In this document: positions 16,401 to 23,200 of the stretch, piece by piece
Layout: each line of letters opens with the position of its first letter
How positions within the stretch are numbered: the stretch's first letter is position 1
Virus record (IMG/VR): IMGVR_UViG_3300006916_000171
Location: 1 to 33,704 of that record
DNA: 33,704 nt
Strand: one strand, 5' to 3'
DNA from: a virus
The notes under the pieces: model-generated
Seen by the model: only the letters and a program-made list of their open reading frames with translations
Told to the model about the DNA's origin: nothing
Databases searched by the model: none
Program-made: the position numbers and the translations under genes

Positions 16401-18059
16401 TTCTACCGCTGGGGCTACAGCCTCTACTTCAAACGTATTAAAGCCCGTCATCATAGTGAGGATCTCTGCACCCAATCTTGACTTAAGCTTTGTGTCTGTT
16501 GTCTCCTGCATCTCCTGCTGGAGTGCAAATATCTTTTGACTCTTCTCGAGTAACTCTACTTGTTGGTCTTGATTGAGTTCCTCGAATGCTCTAATGTTTG
16601 CATTGAGCATCTCGTATTTCTTCTCTCTAAGTTGCTTAAGGTCATCACGCAAAGTTTGCTTTGCCTCTTTGCCCTTAGCATTCTTAAGCTGCTCTTTTGT
16701 TTCTTGTATCTTTTTCTCTACTATCTGAACCTGGCCGTCACCCATAAGTGAAGCCGCGGTAGTAATACTACTGCCGTTTTCTTTGTTCTGCTGAGCCCAT
16801 TGGATATAGTTTCTCTCTGCAGTAGGAGTCATCAGCTCTGTATACCTAGCGCTAGCGCCACGGGTTACAGCAGCAGGCGTGGCCATTACTGGGCCGCCAA
16901 GAGCCTCCATAACAATATCAAGACCCGAGGTAACTTTACCCTCTTCAACGATCTGACCTGCAGTTTCACCAGCACCACCTCCAGCGGCATCCACTAATAT
17001 CTCAGCGACCACTGCTTTTGTTTTACTACCTCCAGCTTTTCTAATAGCCTGCGCGGTTTTACCACCACCTCCAGCGAGAAGAGCATCTACAGATGCAATA
17101 GTAGCAGCGCGTACCTTACGGCGCTCCATTGCTTCTCTAATCTTTTTCAAACCCTCCTCAGACTCAAAGGTCTGTGCAATTTCTTCCGGGTCTTCTGTAT
17201 CTATATGCAGGTCTTCAAGAGCCTTGGCGATAGCCTCTGACATTTCAAGGGCGTATGAACCAGCAAAAGAAGTACCGGTAGCAGCACCGTATGCTGTACC
17301 AGCTACGTAACCTATTGGAACCGTAAACTCAGCAAGAGGACCACCAGCAAGACCAGCGCTAGTTCCTATAGCTTGACCCTCTGCAATAGTTTTTAATACA
17401 GTTTCTTGCGCACTACCGCTTGCAAAACCACCAGCAATAGATGAAAAAACGTTACCTGCTACTTCCGGTAAAACCATCTTCCACCATCCGCTAGCAGAAC
17501 CAAGATCTCCCCATCCGGGATACCCTCGCTCGTCTCTGTATTTGTTTTGTATTTCGTTGTAATAAGCCAGTCGCTCTGCAGCATCAACATTGTTCTCTGG
17601 GCTTTCGTCTAGGAGATCTTCTTGAGCCCCGGTCGCAAGAGCCATAGCCATAAAGTTATTGTACCATCTAGCGGTACGACCGAACCAATCATCTCTATCA
17701 GCGAACCAATCATCAGCGATTAGTGCATGACGGTATTCTCTATCGTTAGTTTCCTGCGGTTTATTATTTGGAGCAGAGCTTTGAGTAAATCGCTGAGTTA
17801 ATAAGTCGTCTGGAAACTGCGTTCCGTCAGCCTTTGTCTCGTATGATAAATCCAACCCAGAGTCTTCCAAGCCAGAAACCATAGTGTCTGTAACCTGGGG
17901 AGGAGGTTGAGTTTGGTCTTTTTTTTTACTAATAGACTCTAGGGCCAACGTCACTTCGTTGTAGGAAAACCCATTCTTAATAGCCATAGCAAATACGCGG
18001 TCCTCGCTGTATCCACTATCAAACCCACTCTGCAATAATTGCAGTAACTCGTCGTTCAT
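7431..18059 (-). CDS. Giant 3542-aa multidomain virion/polyvalent protein with two kinase-like domains
   Basis: An uninterrupted 10.6-kb ORF whose position after the two internal virion genes suggests a DNA-ejection protein. Approximate order: 1-190 N-terminal region; 190-410 Gly/Ala-rich hydrophobic segments that could cross a membrane; 435-530 coiled coil; 770-850 Pro/Glu linker; ~880-930 zincin-like segment, but EEFAH at 916-920 lacks the first His of HExxH; ~1085-1500 kinase-like domain 1; ~1680-1945 kinase-like domain 2; ~2200-2590 a helical domain with LSPQKDW (2307) and TIDTH (D2492) recalling HhH-GPD glycosylases; 2640-3542 a helical, partly hydrophobic C-terminal region. Four G-[ND]-R-A-R-[LI]-like motifs (Arg at 1077, 1669, 2154, 2624) sit at the domain junctions. 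Ejection with the genome, and action inside the host, are inference. Confidence 0.85.
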   Translation of the reverse strand: MNDELLQLLQSGFDSGYSEDRVFAMAIKNGFSYNEVTLALESISKKKDQTQPPPQVTDTMVSGLEDSGLDLSYETKADGTQFPDDLLTQRFTQSSAPNNKPQETNDREYRHALIADDWFADRDDWFGRTARWYNNFMAMALATGAQEDLLDESPENNVDAAERLAYYNEIQNKYRDERGYPGWGDLGSASGWWKMVLPEVAGNVFSSIAGGFASGSAQETVLKTIAEGQAIGTSAGLAGGPLAEFTVPIGYVAGTAYGAATGTSFAGSYALEMSEAIAKALEDLHIDTEDPEEIAQTFESEEGLKKIREAMERRKVRAATIASVDALLAGGGGKTAQAIRKAGGSKTKAVVAEILVDAAGGGAGETAGQIVEEGKVTSGLDIVMEALGGPVMATPAAVTRGASARYTELMTPTAERNYIQWAQQNKENGSSITTAASLMGDGQVQIVEKKIQETKEQLKNAKGKEAKQTLRDDLKQLREKKYEMLNANIRAFEELNQDQQVELLEKSQKIFALQQEMQETTDTKLKSRLGAEILTMMTGFNTFEVEAVAPAVETTTMDQMQAPVMPTTDAKPIVEGRSEVDALTINTLEDGTEVIAQRPIDGTEVQGALRLEGNPENPTLVVETETEKVELGQRSEVDPSTIRMFEPAIAERETLAVQEDGSFVYQRDDNPNVPQGTKLTIDEEAGVSAISVFGEGQFNPLQTPEAIAGDADRGVRVQMKNESGEVVELYGQDALDAAYQILLAAKENPADRAKVNQVIENNEAARQALEQAEREFAEEGSVPETDGPTTEQAQPSVGPAPRPAERVAPGAAEEAASETEKTREAVNELDDSVEVRGGAVNPRRHGVTPRIASMLNSAYNAFVGLYTEAPRVIIHKTKESLQRATGGPYEAFYEHEREGGPAIHVMYNATTAAIREEFAHAGLRHVMVLQPAVRTKLFNDLQGINNETLRNKINERFRKYVAFYMERGASEAKAVAIAEEEAIVGIIADINDNLNQIDASAKAKTRRVINKMLGTKLGKFHLKSNNDLVNMIERVTQGYRTGNKIYILDIVRNAQPNPNPNPAEAMRTESDPTSDDRARLIDFAFDRDLDLSDMKKLGSGAFGYAFMVKDKDGRDVVLKQAQSVDEMYIASNYFDRFGGKLPGLAQYYDVAIASDVDGVPFIYQLKEYLPTSMTDVVGRDGVTSQLNIGAVIGDLENIAESLNRNFPYSGALGPSRGISKIQHQAMIENMTVAKQLYQALKAARLESINDSERTAGSGFVELRLSNLKAVFSPILNSRELNIEMNTYKYLYEHLFGLDYYADDRLVLKPDVTRAELSASLLRKHVVKSLVTDIADGLFNWASVGTATLESLQTKARLLGEASPSSLERYEIRQESLEDLEQNHPGSLEKISKLYDNNEMIFTLIDNAIRAAFDVEGFTAEEVIDVSMAYLDNQVAMSKSLGQLGLRSADLHPGNVGFAAINSENKIERFSSVKFFDIMGPIYEGVERGGNFPVTEIDAFIARDFKEFVNEGNRRLKDAAADMDYYTSFGEEDFAARTYYNHIGVGVIPPITIKAILDAEPEMSIGESNLGYDGTAHPKSREALKHIAKTIGLVKLMHKNPDYKLMRVLQNELFKVDGALGVTKVDTQQRDDIYFFNEQVQTAFHDVLQEYQREAMLDPSERSTVDSGNRARIEEYLLAESIEFKAIEEIGSGAFGKAFIVNTPDGNVVVKRTASKRETYISSRYIKRHNGKLPGLVKYHAMRAMFLDAANDWMGSGVIFVTKDLSNTTVDKYGSSYDISVGDVFGQITLAVNSVYDKSTELLGNVDPGPGVRNGIDLHTAQNTALALMQVYQDPYKVAEINKYIEDELPGIMLRGDNSPNTVTQEVIDGSMTLEDIIGYAVNFWQMAGSFTLLGAANPDIHSANLGFSKEEKTLNGYPLLEAFDVDGFENNMMLNSRQAQEDHQTFMNEITDETKAAFIPGYQDKQYFFFGQPFSQLNPVGLVGEEAAKFREENKDEIVMETAIPAQVPITTMQDVMYDQEEAEYTAGDIIEELRLPRDDESPYSNKDPYSDILRQYDYGYTIPYLDGTELFRDFRRQEDGSTADFRAGEIAELLTKNIDQYALSDMIERMNEPMFQATYSSRFKDIFETREKQRASLVSALKSKLDYMENGNRARLDDETVELAVSKISGGKRVSPARATSAGSDVKLNYDGSRQISMDYTRENAPAVYVRGAFVLGTHTMMSDIKGTKALDTKNPTEAQLKKADEIYEIFVERATKNLIRLHDSFSEDVRKYSKLWYVGANLTAQDMGARYGYSQEQAAGILAALSPQKDWYQNMALAEAVMRVMRNQKDTEFSKAMYNKALGNTRKVNNKVLSQQDFKKAVNEKAYQAYLKRKAVLQSMIGKTLGEMSLEENGAMNAAMFVRTYNEMFEDRNYHVVSPIGERIGYAKKADGSMSTMAWGSYAEISSATSIVLNGTMSNIDKQVGDQHKVRSFFNNINNPNSLEGDVTIDTHAVAAAELLPLAGSSSEVFHNFGGGTAAMKVKAGSSNLGIKGVYFAYAEAYRRAADEKGILAREMQSITWEAVRTLFTAGFKAQKKNKQEVRAIWQEYSKGNISFEEAQDQVFERAGGVFNPDWYVDSGDRARLDETRERRHARKMFQNLRPDVPFEAAVREELKRDPSRFYEPQKFSEIKERLEEMSIEELLAEMKDVAMFDGDNPSVINDAMGSLAGGDFRVLATLEYLKRLQQQGRTSEYRAVLKRFFETGTAVGQLLRQFGEIKGQTPEGMKDLVDSVYEANGTTLSDTEYEEMGAIVDDLFDGQQDVQALIKELSETTDMDRVGEIEGRLEDAKRRVSEANKRLNEFNSKYAMTWGKLIGLLIQGNLLTPVSQMVNVTANLSTLPILMLDKTLGYGAEVLINGIRKSMGKDVDPSIASLPPSITAAIYAGKQFGVGIKDAYKSAIGETVPNDKFEYNMQLQLAPIKAFGLIMANSDKLPDAVKNGTKLDQIDYRAKKFLEAVGGTPANLMFRLLAFGDVPFFKFMEGYELYRVGKSLGLSGDELNRFLKYPNEEYRNKATQAGLKVTFQEDNQFATWLNKAITRTADLIGERSRVLENAFRVVVRMHMPYVKTPANILAQSIQLAHPAIPIATIAIKKAARGRVSQRELAELLSKAFMSWLMYKATQRLMESGLITTPVDADVARERDLKYSVAPPNSINITGINRLLKGEDPTLQANDVWFNYQKLGLGGAVMAAQAVGLKSTMRDAQMESRVLNRSDNFMDYLADLTGVVPGVLGSMMNQSFLTGIDGIIKLLADPSERQLTKYLENISRSGFSVILPNSLSAFYRSGREYLPDYRHPNADFFNVLDNILRDKTFNYLGTGEQVIPRVNIWGESITQTPEGGGSLMIGDGDEYPWLYNTFGVFKSRISSTDPVKVEIYNLFKETGDTDVIPGYPMPVGKLKIQLTKSESAYYGLNVNEPHYIDVMPKDAHAMMKMFGTYRYNEIKKFVSSDSYERMTNAQKISALKSIYNRNSRGTYDGGIYPWKAYRDGMVRNYFLDLGDE
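10182..10190 (-). repeat. RAR junction motif, copy 4 (SGDRARL)
   Basis: Encodes R2624-A-R2626 in VDSGDRARLDE, at the boundary to the C-terminal helical region. Confidence 0.6.
11592..11600 (-). repeat. RAR junction motif, copy 3 (NGNRARL)
   Basis: Encodes R2154-A-R2156 in ENGNRARLDDE, between the second kinase-like domain and the TIDTH-containing domain. Confidence 0.6.
12225..13022 (-). other. Kinase-like domain 2 of the giant protein
   Basis: Residues ~1680-1945. The Gly-rich loop is EIGSGAFGKAF (G1690-G1695), the lysine is K1710 in VVVKR, and the candidate alpha-C Glu is 1717. The catalytic loop is NPDIHSANLGF (D1899, N1904) and the DFG-like Asp is D1924 in AFDVDGF. It is clearly paralogous to domain 1: both contain YI[AS]SxY..R..GKLPGL..Y just after the lysine. 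The insertion before the catalytic loop is shorter (about 190 residues). Confidence 0.72.
13047..13055 (-). repeat. RAR junction motif, copy 2 (SGNRARI)
   Basis: Encodes R1669-A-R1671 in VDSGNRARIEEY, between the two kinase-like domains. Confidence 0.6.
13560..14807 (-). other. Kinase-like domain 1 of the giant protein
   Basis: Residues ~1085-1500. The Gly-rich loop is KLGSGAFGYAF (G1098-G1103), and the ATP lysine is K1119 in VVLKQ with a candidate alpha-C Glu at 1126. A hinge-like stretch FIYQLKEYL follows. The catalytic loop is SADLHPGNVGF (D1449, N1454) and the metal-binding Asp is D1476 in KFFDIMG. All residues needed for phosphotransfer appear present. The gap of about 330 residues between lysine and catalytic Asp is much longer than in typical kinases and must be an insertion. 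DLHPGN resembles the APH/ABC1-type catalytic loop more than HRDLKPEN. Confidence 0.75.
14823..14831 (-). repeat. RAR junction motif, copy 1 (DDRARLI)
   Basis: Encodes R1077-A-R1079 in SDDRARLIDF, immediately before kinase-like domain 1. First of four similar heptad-size motifs in the giant protein. Confidence 0.6.
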
Positions 18060-18067
18060 CTAGTATG

Positions 18068-19447
18068 TTATTGTGGAGGCATCGGTGGTCCGGGTAGCGC
18101 ACTTTGCTCTGTGCTAATCACCCGTAAAGAAGCCTCTTGGTTTAACGCATTTTGTTTTTCAAGTGCATTCATATAGGCGGCGTATTCTTTACGCCCATCT
18201 ATACCAATAGGTTTGATTACTCTACTTCTATTCTCATAACGAGTCATCTCTGCCCAGCCTGGCTGAGGGGTATTACTTACCTCTCCAGAGTTAGGATCTT
18301 GATAATATGTAGTTCCGACATTTTCTTTTATAACGATCCCCTCGTCATCTGGGAGCTGTGCTGCGCCTAGCACAACTCTTTGATAAGTAGGGGTATTTTC
18401 GTTACCCGGATCAGCCTCAATCAACACCTTTATTGGTTTATCAAAGGTAGGAATATCTGCTGACATTTTTGTTGTGGTCATCTGACCTGCGGTATAGTCG
18501 TAGTCCTCTGTAGTAAAGGTCACTGCATCCGATCCATTGTAGTCTAGACCAGTGCTTTCTTGCTCTCTTCTTCTTTGATGAGCAATGTTTGCTTGCCTCC
18601 ACGCATTATCTACATATAAATCTGTAGCTCGCTTCATTTCTTCTGGGTCAGACATGATGTTCTCAATACCTATACTCAAGTCTTGAGGATCGCTACCGTA
18701 ATCCATAGCAGCTAATGACGCTGCCGCTGAGAACTGAAGTTCTTCTTGCGTAGCAATTCTATTGCGAAGGGTTTTATCAAATTCCCCTCTTGGTCGATTG
18801 TAATATAAAGACTCATATCTACCACCGTAATCTTCAGCAGAGGTTATTCTAGGTATGGATGCCTTAGAAGGGAATATCATTGCATTGTCCGGATTGAACA
18901 TAGGGTCTTGTGAAGCACGAAGACCAACCATGCCGCCACCGCTAACAACTACATCACCAACAGTAGGGTCATAACGAACCTCGCTATATGCAGAATCGTT
19001 ACCATGCCGCATAGCGAACTCACCCATCATTGTCTCTGTTGATATACCAAACTTGTTTGGCTGGGACATGCCGGTTAGCAAAGTGCTTTTGTCTGCGTTA
19101 TGCAATCCCTCGTATTGACTCAAGTATGTGTTTGCAGCACCAACAATTCTGTTGATACTGTTTAGGTTTTCTTGAGATGGGTTTTCTTCATAAGCATCCA
19201 AGGCTTGCTTGTAACCGTCATGGTAGGCGGAGAATACTTGCTGAGCTTTTGGTGGTAAGAAATTTACCGACCCTTCAGCAGCAGACATGCTTTTCTCAAA
19301 GGAGGCTGCTTGCGCTTCAGCGCGCTTACGCTCTCTACGATCTTCTTCAGCGCCCATTGCCGCCATCTGAAGCTGACCTCTAATGCCTTGGATAGCAGCT
19401 TGAGTAGCTCCAGAACTGTAGTCTAGTGGTTTTGAAATTAAACTCAT
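18068..19447 (-). CDS. Putative internal virion protein
   Basis: A 459-aa protein with a helical, Ala/Arg/Glu-rich N-terminus (GQLQMAAMGAEEDRRERKRA) and a mixed remainder with no known enzyme motif. It ends in a Gln/Pro-rich tail. It lies between the 268-aa putative internal protein (4-nt overlap) and the giant virion protein (8-nt gap), the position where podoviruses encode the cluster of proteins ejected with DNA (compare T7 gp14-gp15-gp16). The virion assignment is by synteny and composition only. Confidence 0.6.
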   Translation of the reverse strand: MSLISKPLDYSSGATQAAIQGIRGQLQMAAMGAEEDRRERKRAEAQAASFEKSMSAAEGSVNFLPPKAQQVFSAYHDGYKQALDAYEENPSQENLNSINRIVGAANTYLSQYEGLHNADKSTLLTGMSQPNKFGISTETMMGEFAMRHGNDSAYSEVRYDPTVGDVVVSGGGMVGLRASQDPMFNPDNAMIFPSKASIPRITSAEDYGGRYESLYYNRPRGEFDKTLRNRIATQEELQFSAAASLAAMDYGSDPQDLSIGIENIMSDPEEMKRATDLYVDNAWRQANIAHQRRREQESTGLDYNGSDAVTFTTEDYDYTAGQMTTTKMSADIPTFDKPIKVLIEADPGNENTPTYQRVVLGAAQLPDDEGIVIKENVGTTYYQDPNSGEVSNTPQPGWAEMTRYENRSRVIKPIGIDGRKEYAAYMNALEKQNALNQEASLRVISTEQSALPGPPMPPQ

Positions 19448-20250
19448 CCTGCTTTCTTATCAAATTTATTAAGTAACCCTACAACGTATTTTGCTAGTGG
19501 AGACTTCTCTTTACCAGCAAGTGCTTTCATTTTCTTAGACTGCTCTGGATTAAATATATATTCTCCACCGGTAGCCTCTCCAATTTTCTGACCATCGCGT
19601 ACAAGATCGATAGGATTCTCATCGTGACTAAACTCACCCGGAGTCTTCATCCCTTGTTTCCCGAAGAACTTAAGTACGCCACTATCCCCGTATTTCTTCA
19701 TGTAATCAGCATCACTGTAAGCACCCATAGCCGCAGTCCCTGCCTGCGCGAAGTTATTAATAGCGCTAGCCTGCATCTGTCTTCCAGACTGATAAGCCAT
19801 CTGAGCTCCCTGCAAATCATTAAAGTATTCCTGGCCAGCCATCTGAGTGTTCATCATGCCGGTGCGCATCTGAGCGCCAGCCAAACCTTCAAGGGCAGAC
19901 AGTTCTTGTTGCTGAGATTGTGCTCCAATACCTGCAATTGTTGTGTCTGTTCTACGCTGAGCCGCTGATAGACCACCGATTAACGCACGCGAACCACCGG
20001 CCTGCAAAGCAGCAGCGGTATCAGCCATACCTTGCTGAGCCTGCGCTGTAGCAAGCTGAGCCCCTTTGTTTTCTTTGGCCTTCATGTAGAGATCAAAGTA
20101 TTCTTGTGGGGTTTCCATTTTAGGAATACCCGCAGAACGAATCTCCTCTTCTCTTGCCTCTGCTTTTTTAGCCTCCTTACGTCCAGAGAGATATTGCGCT
20201 CCGGCTGTAACCCCTTGGACTATAAGCATTCCCGTTACTGGATCTATCAT
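19444..20250 (-). CDS. Putative small internal virion protein
   Basis: A 268-aa protein with a hydrophobic N-terminus (DPVTGMLIVQGVTAGAQYLSG), then a long Ala/Gln/Gly-rich helical centre (~60-180) poor in charge. The C-terminus contains PGEFSHDENPIDLVRDGQKI and GEATGGEYIFNPEQ, a segment of the type seen in several phage tail/internal proteins. Length, an Ala/Gln-rich central helix and its place directly after the nozzle gene resemble T7 gp14-like ejection proteins that insert in the outer membrane. Function is inferred. It has its own candidate -7 element and a palindrome just upstream. Confidence 0.6.
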   Translation of the reverse strand: MIDPVTGMLIVQGVTAGAQYLSGRKEAKKAEAREEEIRSAGIPKMETPQEYFDLYMKAKENKGAQLATAQAQQGMADTAAALQAGGSRALIGGLSAAQRRTDTTIAGIGAQSQQQELSALEGLAGAQMRTGMMNTQMAGQEYFNDLQGAQMAYQSGRQMQASAINNFAQAGTAAMGAYSDADYMKKYGDSGVLKFFGKQGMKTPGEFSHDENPIDLVRDGQKIGEATGGEYIFNPEQSKKMKALAGKEKSPLAKYVVGLLNKFDKKAG

Positions 20251-20264
20251 AATAGTATACTATT
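20251..20264. promoter_or_regulatory. 14-bp perfect palindrome between promoter element and start codon
   Basis: AATAGTATACTATT lies directly before the ATG at 20250 and just downstream of the TAAATTTG element at 20268-20275 (minus strand), the place for an operator. A 14-bp palindrome is expected once or twice by chance in a window this size, so only the location makes it notable. Confidence 0.3.
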
Positions 20265-20267
20265 TTA

Positions 20268-20275
20268 CAAATTTA
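20268..20275 (-). promoter_or_regulatory. Candidate -7 element TAAATTTG for internal virion genes
   Basis: An exact match to TAnnTTTG on the minus strand, 17 nt before the ATG of the 268-aa gene, in the only gap between the nozzle gene and the internal virion genes. No TTG is found 17-23 nt upstream, so the promoter would be incomplete. Confidence 0.4.
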
Positions 20276-20279
20276 ATAA

Positions 20280-23200
20280 TTATCTCTGACTAAGCGCCGA
20301 GTGCATAGGGCTATCTACAAACACTGTGTTTACAGCGTACAGCTCAGACTTCTTGTTATGTACAGAGTTAGTAAGTTCAATCTTAGCGTAGTAATCTCTA
20401 AGGACATCTCCTTCGTCTTTAGCCGAAAGCTTAGCCACAATAGTCTTACCCTCTTCAGAAGAAGTAAGCGCAGTACTGGTGGTTAGCTTTTTAGAGCTAT
20501 CAATACTAGACACCGTAGCATTAAGATTAGTCAGTGAGCTACCGTCAACCTTATACAATGCCGCACCTAAAGGTATAGGCATTCTATTAATCTTGTTGTC
20601 AAAGGTTACCGCTGTTCCGGTAACGTCGTCTACAATACCTATCGTTATGTAATTAGCAGTAGAGGCGCTAGTATCTCTAGGTATAGCAGCGTAGTAACCT
20701 CGCTCTCTTTCATCAAAATCCCCAGTAGCAATACTGGTGGTTTGATTAGAGGTAGACACCACAGCAGACCACACGGAATCACCCTCTAGTGATAATGCTT
20801 GGAAAGCTTTAACCATGGACGGATTGGCGTTTGCAATGATTGAAATCTTTGCGTCGTAGTCTGTGCCATAGAAATTGCCGTATGTTGAGCCAGCACCATG
20901 TTCCCACATGTACTGTTGCGTACCGCTAACGCTAACGACTTTGAAAGAAAAGAATCTGTCATTTATGTGGGTGTAAAAGTCTGGTTTAAAAGAATAGAAA
21001 GAAGTGAACACTCTCTTGTTGTGACTGTACCCAATGGTGAATCCAGTGTAGCTTCCACGGTCTTTACTAGTTAACACATACTCTGAGTTGTCTGGATCAT
21101 AACCAGCAACTATATCAAGCTCTGTCTTACCGCTTTCAGTTAAATATGAAGAAAACTTCTTATCAAAGAACGAATCCATATTCGGGTCGCTAATAGGCGT
21201 GATGCCGTCACGAGAGATGCGAAGCACTCGCTGCGCTTTTACATCCACGAAATACATCATACCAAACCGCTCTACCACAGCAGCAGGATAACCGCTAGAG
21301 CCAAAGTCTCCAGCATAATAATTTGGAGTACTAAATACTACATTAGAAACCACAACGTTCTGGTCTGTAAGGGTCTCTAGTATATTTCTGTTTACACCTA
21401 CAATACCTACCTTGTGCTCCTGGAAAACATAAAGTCTATCGGTCTGGTCAACAAGCTTGTCAATCTTTCCGTGACGAATCTCAAAGTCGCTAAAGTTAGC
21501 AGTAGCTGGGTTAAAGCTGGAGAGGCTTAAAACAGCACTGTCCGCTATGTACGGATCTGAGTACGTAACAGAAGATCGTCTACGAACCTGCTTTGCATCT
21601 TCATTGATAGCGTGAGGACGCCCTCGAGAAGTAACCTCTGAGTCGAAGTAGTCGCTGACACTAGAAGACTCCACGTAGAAAGTTTCGTATTCATAGTTAG
21701 AATAATCATCTTCGTCATATTCAGAACTGCTAGAATCAAAAGGAGCAACCAGCACTTCGCGAGGCTTAAAGTAAATATCGCCATCAGTAAGCTGCACTAC
21801 TGGATATCCGCCGTCAGTTATATCTCCAACATGAGCGCCACTAGTAATATCGTATACTTCACCTATCTCATAATATACTGTGTCGTTGTTGACGGTGTTA
21901 GGCGATACTATCTCTACCATAACACGCTGACCCCAGTCGTCACTACCCGCCTTAACTTTTGTTAGGTTAAAGTTGCTGTACGTTTTAGAGGAATAATCTT
22001 CATCTCTAATCACAACATATGTAGACGCACGACTTGGAGTTACCTCGCTAGCGTCGGTCACCAACTCTTTGCCAAGGACGTTGTATATCTGGTCATCAAC
22101 ATATACACGATTCTGTGAGGAATCATGGAACGAAATAATGCGAAGCATGTCTCCGTCTTGATAGGTATAATCTAGGTTTGCAGCTTTGTCTTTCGAGTAA
22201 GAATTATTCTTTCCTTCTAGAGGGAACAAGTCTAAGTATATACTGTCTTGGTCTGAAATGTAGTGAGCACCGGCAACCCCGTACTGGAGAAACTTTGAAT
22301 AAGTTTCATTGCCCCCATATACAATCTGATACTTCTTTGCCCAAGAAGGTGGATTGTGTTTGATCTTTAAGTTTATCTGAACCCTGCCTAGGCTTGTGCT
22401 TCGGTTGGAATCGGTGTAGCCCCCAACAAAAACACCGTCAATTTTCTGTACAAAAGAAGCCCGGCCCTTAGCATCATAATACACAATACCAAAATTATGC
22501 ATTGCGCTTGTCTTAAACGAAGAAAGACCTGCCTCTAGAGAACGCTTGACATCTACGGCTAAAGTCACATTAGTCGTGGATATGTATCTAAAGTTAGCAA
22601 CCCCGAGGTAACTAGCAGCTGTGGTTCTGGTATCGTTTAGTGGATGACCGTCAATTTGCACTAAGCGCTTTGATATACCGGAGTTATAATGAACCTTTGC
22701 TTTAAGTACATCAAACTCTATATCTATTTTTCTTTTGTTTGTAACAGTGTATGCTGAATCAGCAGTAAAGGCTAGCTCAATCTCCGGGAAGTCTAATCCA
22801 ACCTCTACTGGATCTCCTACAGAATAAGACTGTGTACCAGAACCAACAGAGGTTACAACACCAGTGGCATTGTAATTAACACCGTTGTTTGTGTAATCGT
22901 AAACAGCGTTTGATGTTGCCGCAAACTGAGTCTCTATCTCGTCGAGGATCTCGTCACGCGTCATAACAGAACCTGCTATGATAGTAGCACTGAGAACCTT
23001 GTCTGTATTATAAGGAATGTCTACATAGTTATTGGTTGATGGATTACCAGTGTACTGACCTAATCCGTAGTTTCCGTTGTCCGAACCGACAACATAATCC
23101 TCGCTAAATAAATATGACGGGGAGTCTCTACTGATTCTAAATGAGCCGCTAGAACCGGATAATGTAACCTTCAATCTAATGATAGCACCTTGACCGTAAC

